Assembly: GCF_004664715.2 (NCBI RefSeq)
Contig: NC_051075.1
Span: 87,600,709-87,664,708 of the forward strand
Length of the DNA stretch: 64,000 nt
Source of the DNA: Peromyscus leucopus
Lineage: Eukaryota; Chordata; Mammalia; Rodentia; Cricetidae
Direction: 5' to 3'
Shown: in pieces, positions 12,861-23,519 of the stretch
Layout of the letters: every line of letters begins with the position of its first letter
Numbering within the stretch: the stretch's first letter is position 1
Made by a program: the position numbers and the translations under genes
The notes under the pieces: model-generated
The model's database searches: none
Told to the model about the DNA's origin: nothing
What the model saw: only the letters and a program-made list of their open reading frames with translations

Positions 12861-13026
12861 GTTAAACCAAGAAGAAAGGCATTCAGATTTTAGCAGATTA
12901 CAAATGACATTGTAAGAATCCACATATTATTCTGTATATTTATATTACTTAATAATTGATATGTAGGTGAGAAACTGGAGATCTAAAATTCAGAGAGTAC
13001 ATACTGTGTGTTTTCTTTCTAATGAA

Positions 13027-13186
13027 GGGGGCCAGAGAGATGGCTCTGTGGTTCAGACCACTTGGTAATCTTGAAAAGGCTGAGTTTAGTTCCCAGCAAC
13101 ACATCAGATGGTTCATAATATCATGTAAGTCTAGCACCAGGGGATCTGACACATACATGCAGACACACAGACACAGACACAGCATA
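13027..13186 (+). mobile_element. B2 SINE
   Basis: GGCCAGAGAGATGGCTCTGTGGTTCAGACCAC is the head, GAGTTTAGTTCCCAGCAACACATC the B-box region, and GGGATCTGACACATACATGCAGACACAC the tail. The tail passes into a compound (CA)n(GA)n tract. Confidence 0.75.
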
Positions 13187-13187
13187 G

Positions 13188-13264
<77 letters not shown>
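13187..13264. repeat. Compound (CA)n(GA)n microsatellite
   Basis: CA units to about 13203, then about 30 uninterrupted GA units. Confidence 0.95.
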
Positions 13265-13269
<5 letters not shown>

Positions 13270-13271
13270 CT

Positions 13272-13612
13272 ATATAAATAAAACACTGATGGCCAGTGAC
13301 CAGGCAGGAAGTAGGTTGCCAGGCAGGAAGTAGGTGGGACAAGGAGAGAGGAGAAGTCGGGGAAGCGGAAGGCTGAGGGGGGAGACACTGCAGCCACTGC
13401 CAGGACAAGAGCATGTAAAGACTCTGGTAAGCCACCAGCCACGTGGCAAGGTATAGATTTATAAAAATGGGTTAATTTAAGATAAAAGAACAGTTAGCAA
13501 GAAGCCTGCCACGGCCATACAGTTTATAAGTGATATGAGCATCTGAGTGATTATTTTATAAGTGGATTGTGGGACTGTGGGGCTTGGGGAACCTGGAGAG
13601 AAGCCCTCCAGC
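13272..13612 (+). mobile_element. LTR-like interspersed repeat, 5'-truncated
   Basis: The run ATAAATAAAACACTGATGGCCAG, CCAGGCAGGAAGTAGGTGGGAC, GAGACACTGCAGCCACTGCCAGG, CCACGTGGCAAGGTATAG and ATGGGTTAATTTAAGATA is a family I recognise as common in cricetid genomes and believe to be an LTR. A reverse-oriented relative is at 62817-63149. A 13-bp piece (CAGGCAGGAAGTA) is duplicated within it near 13302 and 13320. Confidence 0.55.

Positions 13613-13615
<3 letters not shown>

Positions 13616-13691
<76 letters not shown>
13616..13691. repeat. (GA)n microsatellite
   Basis: About 38 uninterrupted GA units. Confidence 0.97.
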
Positions 13692-13693
<2 letters not shown>

Positions 13694-16600
13694 AATTTTA
13701 TAAATGGAAGGCCTATGTGCCATGAGGACAGCAGTGGGAAGCTGAAGGACAGGGAAGACTGAAGGAGTCAATATTATTGAAGTGCACTGTACACGTGTGT
13801 GAAAAATACCATGATGAAACCTACTATTTTATGTGATACATGGTAATAATAAAACTAGTTTTAAAAACCAAGGCTAAGAGCTTTCTCCCTAATCCCAAGT
13901 AACTATGAGAACCCCCACCCATCAGGATCATAGGTGGTTGAACCTTAACAGACTCATTTTTCCCAACATTTAATTTCTGTCACTGATGGTACCACTCATC
14001 ATTTGATTACTCATTCCAGAAATCTGAAAGTGGTCTGAGAGTACATTCACCTCTGAACCCTTGCTGTCCCATAGACTGTCAAGGTTTTAACCATCTAGTT
14101 CCTAAATATCACTGCTGCCTATTATGTGCTCACAAGCCCTAGGGAGGTTTCTCTACGCCCATGCCCAGCCTCAGGGTGGGATCTGTATTTCCTACCCACC
14201 TTTCTCTGCCTTCTTTGAGATTTTGAAGCCCAGACATCGCTTTCCCTGGGGCTTGTCTTCCTACTGTGGAGAAGTTGTCACATAGGAGTCACCAGCCAGA
14301 GAGGAGTCATTTATTTGTTTTTCTTTGCTCTCTTCCTGATAAAGCACTAGAGTTCTCTCTTGCTGCCTCCCTTAATAATACACACGCTTCTGTAGATAGG
14401 TTTCTTTTTTTTTTTTTCATAAATGTCTCAACTATGAAAGCTGCCAGGAAAATTTGGATTCCTTCCAGAACTCTGAACAGCACTCTCCTGAACCAATTAG
14501 GTTTTTAATGCTCTGTTCTGCGTAATTGTAACAGATTTTGACTCGTCTTCATCTTCATGCTGCAGTCTTTACACTGCTTTGTGGGAAAGTCTTTTCCACA
14601 CGAGATCATTCCAACAGTTTTTAACGAGAAGAAAATACCCTATAGTGACAAATACATAACATACAGTATTATATAAAATGGTTTTAACCATATGAAAATG
14701 AACGCATACCAAAATGAAAGGGAAAAACATCATTCTTTGAGAAATTAGGGTTTTGTTTCTTTCTCTATATATTTTGCTCTTAATAGAATCTACATGCTCA
14801 GGAAGGGAGGGAGAGGGAAGGACAGCCTGTATGGTGAATATTAGAAGTATTTTTAATAATATTTTTCATGTCTTAAAAATGTTGCTAAGCACGTGCTGGG
14901 CTTCCTAGCATTGAAAGACTTGCCCTATATTGACATATGAGGTTTGCTGTCCATGTTAAAAATAAACAGAAGGCAATCTGACACAGCATGAGGTCAGTAG
15001 CAGCAGTGAGATTCTCTCTGAACCTTACAGCCACTTTATGAATGGAGATGGGATCTTTTGCATGCTCATTAATTGTAATTTAGGTTAAAACCAAATTATT
15101 GAAAATGATACAGGCCATCAGGTATTTAATTCACCAGAGTTTCCAGGCTCACTATTGCGTTTAATCAGCTCAATAATCCAAGTTAAAGGGTAGATCTCTT
15201 ACTGCAGTGCCTCGCACTTTAATAATTTGAATCATTTTCCCTCTTCCTTGACTTCTTAACGCTTTCAAGAATATCTGTATATTTTTGTTACACCCTTTGA
15301 TTTATTTGCCAACACGTCTCAAATAACCCAAATTTCAGGCATATTATAATTGCCTCAAAAATATTCTGCTTGACCAAATCGAGACTCCAATTTGAATTTT
15401 GCTAGCTAGAATAGAGAGAGCTTTTAAAGTGCTAGCTGTGCATATGTATGAAAATTGAAATTATTCACCCTTTGGAAATTCACTTAGAGAACAAGTAAGT
15501 TCTAAACTTGTACTTTATATGGCTCAAGCAACCAAATTTGACGATTACTGCAAGATGATTTTTATAGGGATTTTCTTCCCCATTATGTCCTCATCATTTG
15601 CTCTCTCTTCTTCTTTAATAATCCGCCTCCACTATGCTTATGGCTTAACTGTGAGCTTTTGGTTGTTTATATGGATCGTTTGTTTTCCAATAACATGAAT
15701 GTAGAATACCAATGAAGGGCAATGCATATAGGCATACAATTTCTGTAATTGCTTTTAATAAAACGATATGATCTAATCTAATGAGAACATTTGGAATGCA
15801 TGTTCTTATTTCAGTTTTTATTGGTGCAATTTCTACATGTAGAATAACAAGCAAAAACAAAAAAGCCTTTTTAACCACAAACATATTTTATGAACCAGCT
15901 GAAGGAAAATAGTTATAGTTTATAATTTTCTCAGTGTGAAAAAATTTAAGAATTGGACAGTGAGATTTTTGGTCTTTTATAATCTTGATGACCTGAGAGT
16001 AGAAGCTGTAACAGAGGACAAAATCTGCAACTTTCAGCTCAGAGCATGAGCTGTGCTCTGTGCCTGTGTGCTGTTTGTCTAGAGTGCCTCTCATTAAATA
16101 TTCAAAATACTGGAGATACTTGAAGTGGTGGTGGTGGGTCAACATTCTAAGTAGCGTGGGTAAACTTGTCCACTCTAGTTTGACGATCTCCTGAAAAATA
16201 TTCCCCAGACTTCCTAGCTTTGAAGATAGCCTTCCCTCACCACAAGAGCCACACTCTCAAGTTCCAGCTACACATAATTTAAGAAAGCTGATGTTGTGAA
16301 AAAATAGTACAAGAGATAATAGAGGAGCCAAGCAAAATACAGAGAAAATTAATTACATGTAAATTGCAATAGTTTGATTGTAATTTTATTATAAAAATGA
16401 CATGTTCTTTTATAGTTCTATGAATTAATGCCTCACATAACTGTATTCCTAGAGAAGACATGATATGTATTCCCTGCATCTCAACAAAGTTATCAACATT
16501 TGGTATTTGCCAAGTATACTTATGTCAAAAGCTAGATATATCTGAGGAAATACAGTTTTATAAATGAATTATTATTTGACCCAATGTAAAGATTTTACAC

Positions 16601-17841
16601 AGAAAGATTTCACAAACTCTAAAATGATTTTTAAACTTTCTGCTTTTAAATATTTTTATCAAAATAACTTATTATCATATTTAAATTAATTCTAATTGTT
16701 TCTCATTTTAGTGCCATGTTTATACACATGATTAATGAAATTTTAAATGTTTGTTGTATTCTCCCCTCATTAATCATAATTTAAATAGATTTTTTGGTTC
16801 AAATTAAGGGTTTAAAATGATATTCATTACAATATATTCATTTTCTCCATAATAAGTTTCATTTTAAAATATCACTGATGCAATTAACTAACAAGCAATT
16901 AAGTAAAGAAATGTTTTTTAATTTTAAAATGAATGGTTTCTAGTCTATAAAAGATATGGTCTGTTTTAGCACATTACCTTATAGACTCTATGCATTCTCT
17001 TCAAGTATCATTGAAAAATATAGTTGATGACATTGTTTATCTATTTTTATTCTAAATTTTGATCCCAGATCATGCTATTTATCTATAAAATTAAATAAAT
17101 TACAATATTATAAAATATTGATGGTAGAGTATATAGATTTGTTCTTTTATTTTTTCTGTAGGTTTGACAAATTTAATAATAAAATTAAAAGCAAAGTTTA
17201 CAAAGCAATATGTAAATTATATACTGGGGTTCTTAAACTCTGTAGTGGGGTGTTGCTATAGAACATCTATTACCTCAGCCATCTGTATATCTTGAGATAT
17301 TAAAATATAGTAATGGGCACTGGCTTTGAAGAGCCATTAGTGTGTCATGATTTCCTGGTGATATTGGTGATTCCTTTGGAGTGTGCAAACAAACTCAGCT
17401 TTCCCATTATCTTTTATACACTGCTAGGATTTGACAAAATGTGGCCCTCATTCTTTAGTGCAGTACCACTGAAGAGACAGTTTTAGTTCTGTAGTTATTT
17501 AGCAACAATCCTTACATTTTAATTCTTAAAATTATTCATCTGTTATAGATAGACACAAACCTGTACATCTTAATGGAGTATTATGTCATGTATACATTGC
17601 AATATCAAATCAATTTACTGAACATTTATTACTTCACTAGTCTGAAAGCATTAAAAGTCCCTTCCTCTTGAGAAAGTAAAGCACATAATAATATCTGTAG
17701 TCACCCTACCATGCAATAGCGTATCAGCAATCCCAGGCTAAACACAGTTTAGTACCCACTACTGGCTTTCTCTATCCCTTCCTTCCTCTGCATTCTCTAG
17801 GCTATGACACCTCCATAACTACCCATTTCTGTGATGCTAAC
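13692..17841. other. Long unique intronic stretch
   Basis: About 4.1 kb with no clear interspersed repeat apart from short A/T runs. The part at 14900-15500 has the texture of conserved non-coding sequence (see findings). No exon is visible. Confidence 0.5.
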
Positions 17842-18216
17842 TGTTTTAGATTCTGCATATATTAGCTGCTTTGTTGTAGTTGTTGTTGTGGTTGCTGTTA
17901 TAAAACACCATGTCCCAAAGCAATTTGTAGAAGGAAGACTTTGTCTTTCTAACTGTTTCCAAAGGAAAGTCTCCAATGACAGTGCAGGCATGGGAGTTGG
18001 CACCTAGAACAGTGAGCTAAGACATCACGCTTTGGTCCACACATAGGAAGCAGAGAGCCAGCTATCAGTGGGTTGAGGATCTGGATTTTTAAGGTCCATC
18101 CCTAGTGACATACTTCCTCTCGCCAGGCTAACCCCATAACCTCCCCCAACTTGTGCCACCAACTGGGGACCAAGCATCCGAGCATATGGTGGGCATTTCT
18201 CAATTAAACCACCACA
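17842..18216 (-). mobile_element. MaLR-type LTR, antisense
   Basis: It reads as the complement of the family at 23143-23519: ATAAAACACCATGTCCC near the left, ATCCCTAGTGACATACTTCCTC, CACCAACTGGGGACCAAGCATCC and AAACCACCACA at the right end. Its 5' end is thus at 18216. Confidence 0.7.
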
Positions 18217-18239
18217 ATGCATATGGGTGAAGCCCTGCA

Positions 18240-18500
18240 GTGTTTATCACATCCAACCTATCCATGTTTTACAAGTAGTCGGACTTCATCGTTTTTGTGG
18301 CTGAATAGTATTCCACTGTATGGATGTACCACATTTTCTTTCTCCATTTATCAATTAGGGAACACTTAATTTGTTCCCATTTCTTGGCTGTTGTAAATAG
18401 TGCTGCAATAAACATGGAGGTATAGATTCCTAAGAAACTGATTTAATTTCTTATGGCTATATACTTGGTAGGGGGATTGTTAGATAATGTGGTAGTTCTA
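18240..18500 (-). mobile_element. Old L1 ORF2 3'-end fragment, antisense
   Basis: TGGCTGAATAGTATTCCACTGTATGGATGTACCACATTTTC and TTGTAAATAGTGCTGCAATAAACATGG are the complement of the conserved L1 ORF2 C-terminal region. The match degrades after GTAGTTCTACTTTTTC (18487-18502). The family continues at 20571. Confidence 0.8.
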
Positions 18501-18666
18501 CTTTTTCACAACCTTTACTAATTTAATATAAGACAATTTTATACACATTCTGGTCACACTCATTCCTTTAACCTCTCTTATCCTTTTCCAACTCAACCCC
18601 TAACCCTCAAGTGTCCACCACATCATTCTGTATTTGTTTTAAAAAGATTTGTTTATTTGTTTGTTT

Positions 18667-18671
<5 letters not shown>

Positions 18672-18717
<46 letters not shown>
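18672..18717. repeat. (GT)n microsatellite preceded by (TTTG)n
   Basis: 23 GT units after a short TTTG run (18651-18671). Confidence 0.96.
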
Positions 18718-18719
<2 letters not shown>

Positions 18720-18835
18720 CCATGCATGTACCACATTGCATATGCGGGCATCAGAGGACAGCTTTCAGAAATTAGTTCTGTGAGTTCTGGGGATTGGACT
18801 CGGGCCACTGAGCCATCTCACAATCTCTACTTTCG
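18718..18835 (-). mobile_element. B3/B2-type SINE, antisense
   Basis: CATGCATGTACCACATTGCATATGCGGGCATCAGAGGACAG ... GTTCTGGGGATTGGACTCGGGCCACTGAGCCATCTCAC is the complement of a tRNA-derived SINE. Confidence 0.7.
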
Positions 18836-20034
18836 TGTCTTTGGTTCTGGTTATAGTTTCACTTTGTGAATCACTGAGTCCCATCAGTTGATGAGGTGGA
18901 ATCTTCTGTGAAGAATATCTATGAATTTTTAAACCTGAATGACCTTGCCTTTGGGAAATATTCTAAAATTTTATTGAAAATCCCATGCATTTGACTGCCA
19001 ATTTTAATTCAGTTCCCATAATTCAAAGACTTGGTCCTTTCACATAGGGTCTAATTTCTCCTACATTTCCACTCACATATTTTAAACTTTTCACATTGAT
19101 TAAATGACCCAGTTATTCTCTCTTCTCTTCAAACTCTGATATTTTGTTCTCCACATGATGTGATCTGTTGGTGACACTTTTCATGGAGGTTTTTGTTTCC
19201 ATATCATTTCAGCGTGGCTTTTCTTCTGAAGTTTCCTTGAGTGAAATCTACTTTCATTGACAATTTTGCATTGACTTCCTTATTTCATTCAGCTGTTGGT
19301 TTTTTATTCTCTTGGAGTCCTCCATGAAGTCTTTGTGTTGATTGAACATATTTGCTATGGTTCTTTTGTACTCCTTGAGGGTTCTTTTACGTCACGTCAT
19401 TTGAGTCCACTCCTATGAGACTGGTGCATTTTGGAGGCTAGGTTTGGTCTTGCTTTTTGTGTTATCTTTGTTTCTTTGCTTCTGCACGAGGACTTTTGTG
19501 TCTGGAGTCAGTGTTGCCTGAGTCTTTTTTTTCCCCCTTCCTTCTCTTTCTCACTTCCATCTTCTTTTTAATTCAAGTTTCCCATTTTATTTTTTATATA
19601 GGGGTTTGAAGTGTTCAGGCAACATCTAAGGTATGTTGGCCTGAAATGTTGATTTCCTCTGTGGAACTGGTATTTAGGCTTTTAAGGTCCATCATTAGTC
19701 TTCCCCCGCCACCCAAGAATCAGCAAGTATCTGCAGTAGCCATGAGTCACATCCATGGATCAACACACCTTGGCCTGAACCTTGCTTTTGCCACCTTGGC
19801 TCTCCACACCTAGATGCCCTACCCCAAAGCAACTCCAATTTGACCCACATTCCCACTGCCCCCAGCTAATATTGTGGGTCTTACATACCTGGGTGCATCA
19901 TCATTACTTAGATAATAGTTTGCTCCCTGCTTCCTCAGCTTCTGCCACTTATGAGTTCCTGTTCAGGTGGGCAATCCAACTTGGATCAAGACTCATCTAC
20001 TCTTAGCTTCTCTATCTTCTACCAAGTGTTCTAG
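18836..20034. other. Unassigned, probably old repeat-derived sequence
   Basis: T-rich sequence such as GTTTCCTTGAGTGAAATC and GGAGTCCTCCATGAAGTC looks like an antisense old L1, but I cannot place it. No gene signal. Confidence 0.35.
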
Positions 20035-20040
20035 GTCCCC

Positions 20041-20547
20041 TGTAGTGGGAATCTTAAAAATTCTTCTTAATAAAAACAAACCTGGAGCCAGGTATTGGGG
20101 TGAACGCTGAATGATCAGAAAAACAGAACAAGCCACAGCCAACTTTACCTTGCCAGTTCCTCAGCTGATCCTGTTTCCTCAGACTGGAAGCCTTGGAGTC
20201 CTCATGTCTGAATGGATATCAGCTGAACTGCTGCTATAACCCTAAAAGTTTAACCTGCCAAATGCTTCTAGTTTCTGGTCCTCATGCCTTATATACCTTT
20301 CTGCTTTCTGCCATCACTCCCTGGGATTAAAGGCTCACTTTCTGGGATTAAAGGTGTGGGTCACCATGCCTGGCTGTTTTCAATGTGGACTCACAGAGAT
20401 CCAGAGGGTTTTCTGCCTCTGGAATGCTATGATTAAAGGAGTGAGTGTCACCATTTTCTAGCCTCTGTTTCTAGTGGTTGTTCTGTTCTCTGACCCCAGA
20501 AAAGTTTATTAGGTGCACAATATTTTGGGGAACACAATACCACCACA
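20041..20547 (+). mobile_element. Solo LTR with perfect 6-bp target duplication (ERVK-like)
   Basis: The 507-bp element begins TGTAGTGGGAATCTT and ends ACACAATACCACCACA, so it has TG...CA ends. It is flanked by GTCCCC at 20035-20040 and 20548-20553. Six-base duplications are typical of class II (ERVK) integration. B1-like pieces (GGGATTAAAGG twice near 20335-20355, GACTCACAGAGATCCAGAGG) are part of the family as I know it. No coding internal region is present. The strand follows the family's usual orientation. Confidence 0.75.
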
Positions 20548-20570
20548 GTCCCCACTCACCTGGAAGTGCT

Positions 20571-21430
20571 TGATAGTTCTATAATTTAGTCCTCTTTAAT
20601 AAGAAATGCCACACTGTTTTTCATAACAACTATTCTGATTTACCTTCCCACTAAGAGTGTATAGTATGTCGAGGTTTCCTTTCCTCCATATTCTTACTAC
20701 CACTTGTTATGGTTAATATTTTGGTAGTAGTGATTTTTACTACTATGAGGAAATATCTCATAGTTTTAATATACATTTTTTGATCATTAATAATGTTGAG
20801 CAATTTTATACCTATTAGTTATTGATATTTATACCTATTAACTATTTTGTACATATTAATTATTTGTATTAATTTCTGGTAAATAATAGTTCATTCTGTT
20901 GCCTACTTTCAGATCAGATTATTTGTATTTCTGCTTTTGAATTTTGGAGTTTCCTACATGTTCTAGATGCCATCCCCTTCTTAGGCATGTAGTTAGAAAT
21001 ATATTCTCCCATATTTTTGTATTATTTCTCCATTTTGACTTCATTTGTTGTACAAAAGTTTTGTGGAGTTCTTTTTATTTTTGATATTGTTTTAATAATA
21101 CAGTGCCCTTTGCCCATATTTGAAGAGCTTCATTTTAACACATTAAAATAGGAGAGCCAAGTCATATTTAGTATCTTAAAAACTTACTATTCAAAGTTGA
21201 TTTGAAATTTGGGGTGTTGTCCAAAATCTCTTGCTCATTCTGTGGTTCTGACTTATTTCTGGTGTGCTTTCTTCTGCAAGTACTATATTTTGTGGCTTAA
21301 TGTTTAAGGATTCTATTCAATTTGACTTGGATTTTGTGACTGGTAAGAGAAGTCTATTTATAGACCACCCCTTTGATGCTCCTAGAACTGGCTTGCACAC
21401 AGTTGGAGGCATTTTAATTGATTTTTGGTA
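20571..21430 (-). mobile_element. Old L1 fragment, antisense
   Basis: CACACTGTTTTTCATAACAACTATTCTGATTTACCTTCCCACTAAGAGTGTATAG, then ATATTCTCCCATATTTTTG and TTGTTGTACAAAAG, follow the complement of the L1 ORF2 C-terminal region. It overlaps in consensus with the end of 18240-18500 and may be the same insertion broken by later ones. Confidence 0.65.
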
Positions 21431-23142
21431 GGGCAGAATCTGCTTTGGTGTTTCCTCCTCTCCACTTCTGCCCCCTCTAGCCCTTGCCTTTTGACAGAGT
21501 TCCCTGTGAGCTTTTGTAAGGCAGACTGTATGATCACATAGTTAGATTATCTTGGTAGAAAATAGAGGTGGATGATATTGAGGTCAGTCCACCCACCCAC
21601 CCCCCTTCCCACTTTGTCTAAGACTTCTGCTGACACAATTGGTTTGAGATCCCATGCTAAATCTACTTGCCACAAGTTTCAGAAAAAGCCAATTTGGAAG
21701 AAGTATGAAGAAATTAGAACATGTGAAATGAGTGAACTTTTGAAATCAAAGAAAGGACTATGGGTCCTTTGCTGTTTCATTTATTCTCTTTCCTCATAAT
21801 TCATTTTCAAATCCCCCATTAAAGTTATTTTCAAAAGCAAGGATGCTTATTTGTATAGAGCTGGTATAAAAGTTTGCTTAAGTAAAATAAAGGTAAAAGC
21901 AAAAATCTCATGTGTATATTAAGTACTTTTGATCCTGTATTATGCAAATAATGTAGGAATTCCTTACTCAGTTTCTCCCGAGTTGCCATACATATGTATC
22001 ACTTTTGTAAACCACAGCTGTTGCCATGGTGCTTCCTTTCCCTTTACTTCTTCTGTTGACTTTTATTATATATTTTATATCTAGAGTTTTCTCACTTTTT
22101 CCAGTTTGTGACAGTTTATCCTTTTGTAAACAATGTACAGTGCATCATGTTACGTTATTAAAGAAAAACAAAGTATGTTTCTTTACATACTCTAGATCAT
22201 TTGGACTATATACATGAAGTTTGGTTTGCAGTATGTAAACCAATTTTGAATAGTAAGCTCCTGGAATCTCTAGGATAATTTAATTGTCATGTTCAGTATG
22301 TGAGAGTGAAGCTACCTGATATATATATATCCTGTTTACATTATTTCAGTCATCATTATCAAGTATAGAAAAGAGTTGCTGCAGCATAGAATTTTAGAAT
22401 TTAATGCATTTAAGATCTTCTCTAATTTAGTTAATTTATTATAGAGAGAGTCATTTCAGTGACTTTTCCATTTAATTTATGACAAATCTAAGTAGTTGAT
22501 ATACAGTTACAAGCTATTAGTTCTTACTTAAGCTGTTCAAGAATAAGGGCCAGAGACATTTGTTCACCATAGCAGCTTCATTTTCTTTTTTGAAACCCAT
22601 TAGCTCATAATTTTTGACAGGTCTTTACAGACTTAGAAATATATATCCCTTAAGTCATCATTTTCCTTGATCTCTGTTACTCAGTTCTAAAAAGTTTTCA
22701 GTTGTGGTCAATTTTATTCTAAATACTTTTTTTTATAAAATCACAATTAATCTTTTTACCATTACAAATTATTTTATTTCTTCTGCCAGAAAAAAATACA
22801 CCCCACTGTCTCACTTCAGATGATTACCAGGGAAGTCAGAATCCCTTTAAATGAAGCATCTGGAGAGTGGTGGCGGCCACTAAGTGGCTGCAGAATATTA
22901 ACCCAAGCTACAGCTGTGTGTTATTAAGTGAATAGGTCCTATGAAAGTGTGTTGCCAGCAGGTTGTACAAGGGAAACCAAATAAGACTCAAAAGAAAATC
23001 CTGGCAATCATGGATCATTTTTCTGAAAAAAAAAAAAAAAAAATCAGGCATTTGCCTTCAGCATCATAGTGGACACTTTTCTTTCCAACATACTACCAAG
23101 TTTTCATTTCTTAAAAGTTATCACTGATTTGCACTATGTGTA
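21431..23142. other. Unique intronic sequence
   Basis: No exon or clear repeat. 22800-22990 is a candidate conserved element (see findings). A poly(A) run lies at about 23026-23042. Confidence 0.5.
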
Positions 23143-23519
23143 TGTAAAGGTTTGAATGAAAAAGGCCCCCATAGCTGAAATGTTTGAATGCTTGCTCCCC
23201 AGTTAGTGAAACTGTCTGAGAAGGATTGGGAAGTATAGCCTTGTAAGAGTGGGCATGTCCTTGTTGGAGGAGGTGAGTCACTGAGAGTGGGTTGAATCTT
23301 CAAAAAGCAGACAGGACCAGTCTGGCTTTCTCGATGCCTGCTTTCTGTGGATCAGGATGGAAAACTCTCAGATATTGTTCCAGTGCTATGCCTGTCTGCA
23401 TCCCACCATGATAATCAACCTTCTAAAACATTAAGCATGCCCCCAATTAAACGCTTTCTTTCATAAGAGTCGCCTTGTTCATGATGTCTCTTCATAGTAA
23501 TAGAACAGTAACTGAGACA
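23143..23519 (+). mobile_element. MaLR-type LTR
   Basis: TGTAAAGGTTTGAATGAAAAAGGCCCCCATAG at the start, TGTTGGAGGAGGTGAGTCACTGAGAG in the middle, and AATTAAACGCTTTCTTTCATAAGAGTCGCCTTG then AACAGTAACTGAGACA at the end follow the rodent MT/ORR1-like LTR pattern. I did not find a matching target duplication. Confidence 0.7.

Noticed and set aside
13022..13771. Several open frames with long Ser-Leu, Arg-Glu or Cys-Val runs
   Set aside because: They are translations of (GA)n and (GT)n tracts, as at other microsatellites in the window.
18486..20580. A single 2.1-kb insertion splitting one L1 at TAGTTCTA
   Set aside because: The octamer occurs at both edges, but the left fragment continues past it into later consensus sequence, so the two L1 pieces overlap and a clean single insertion is not supported.
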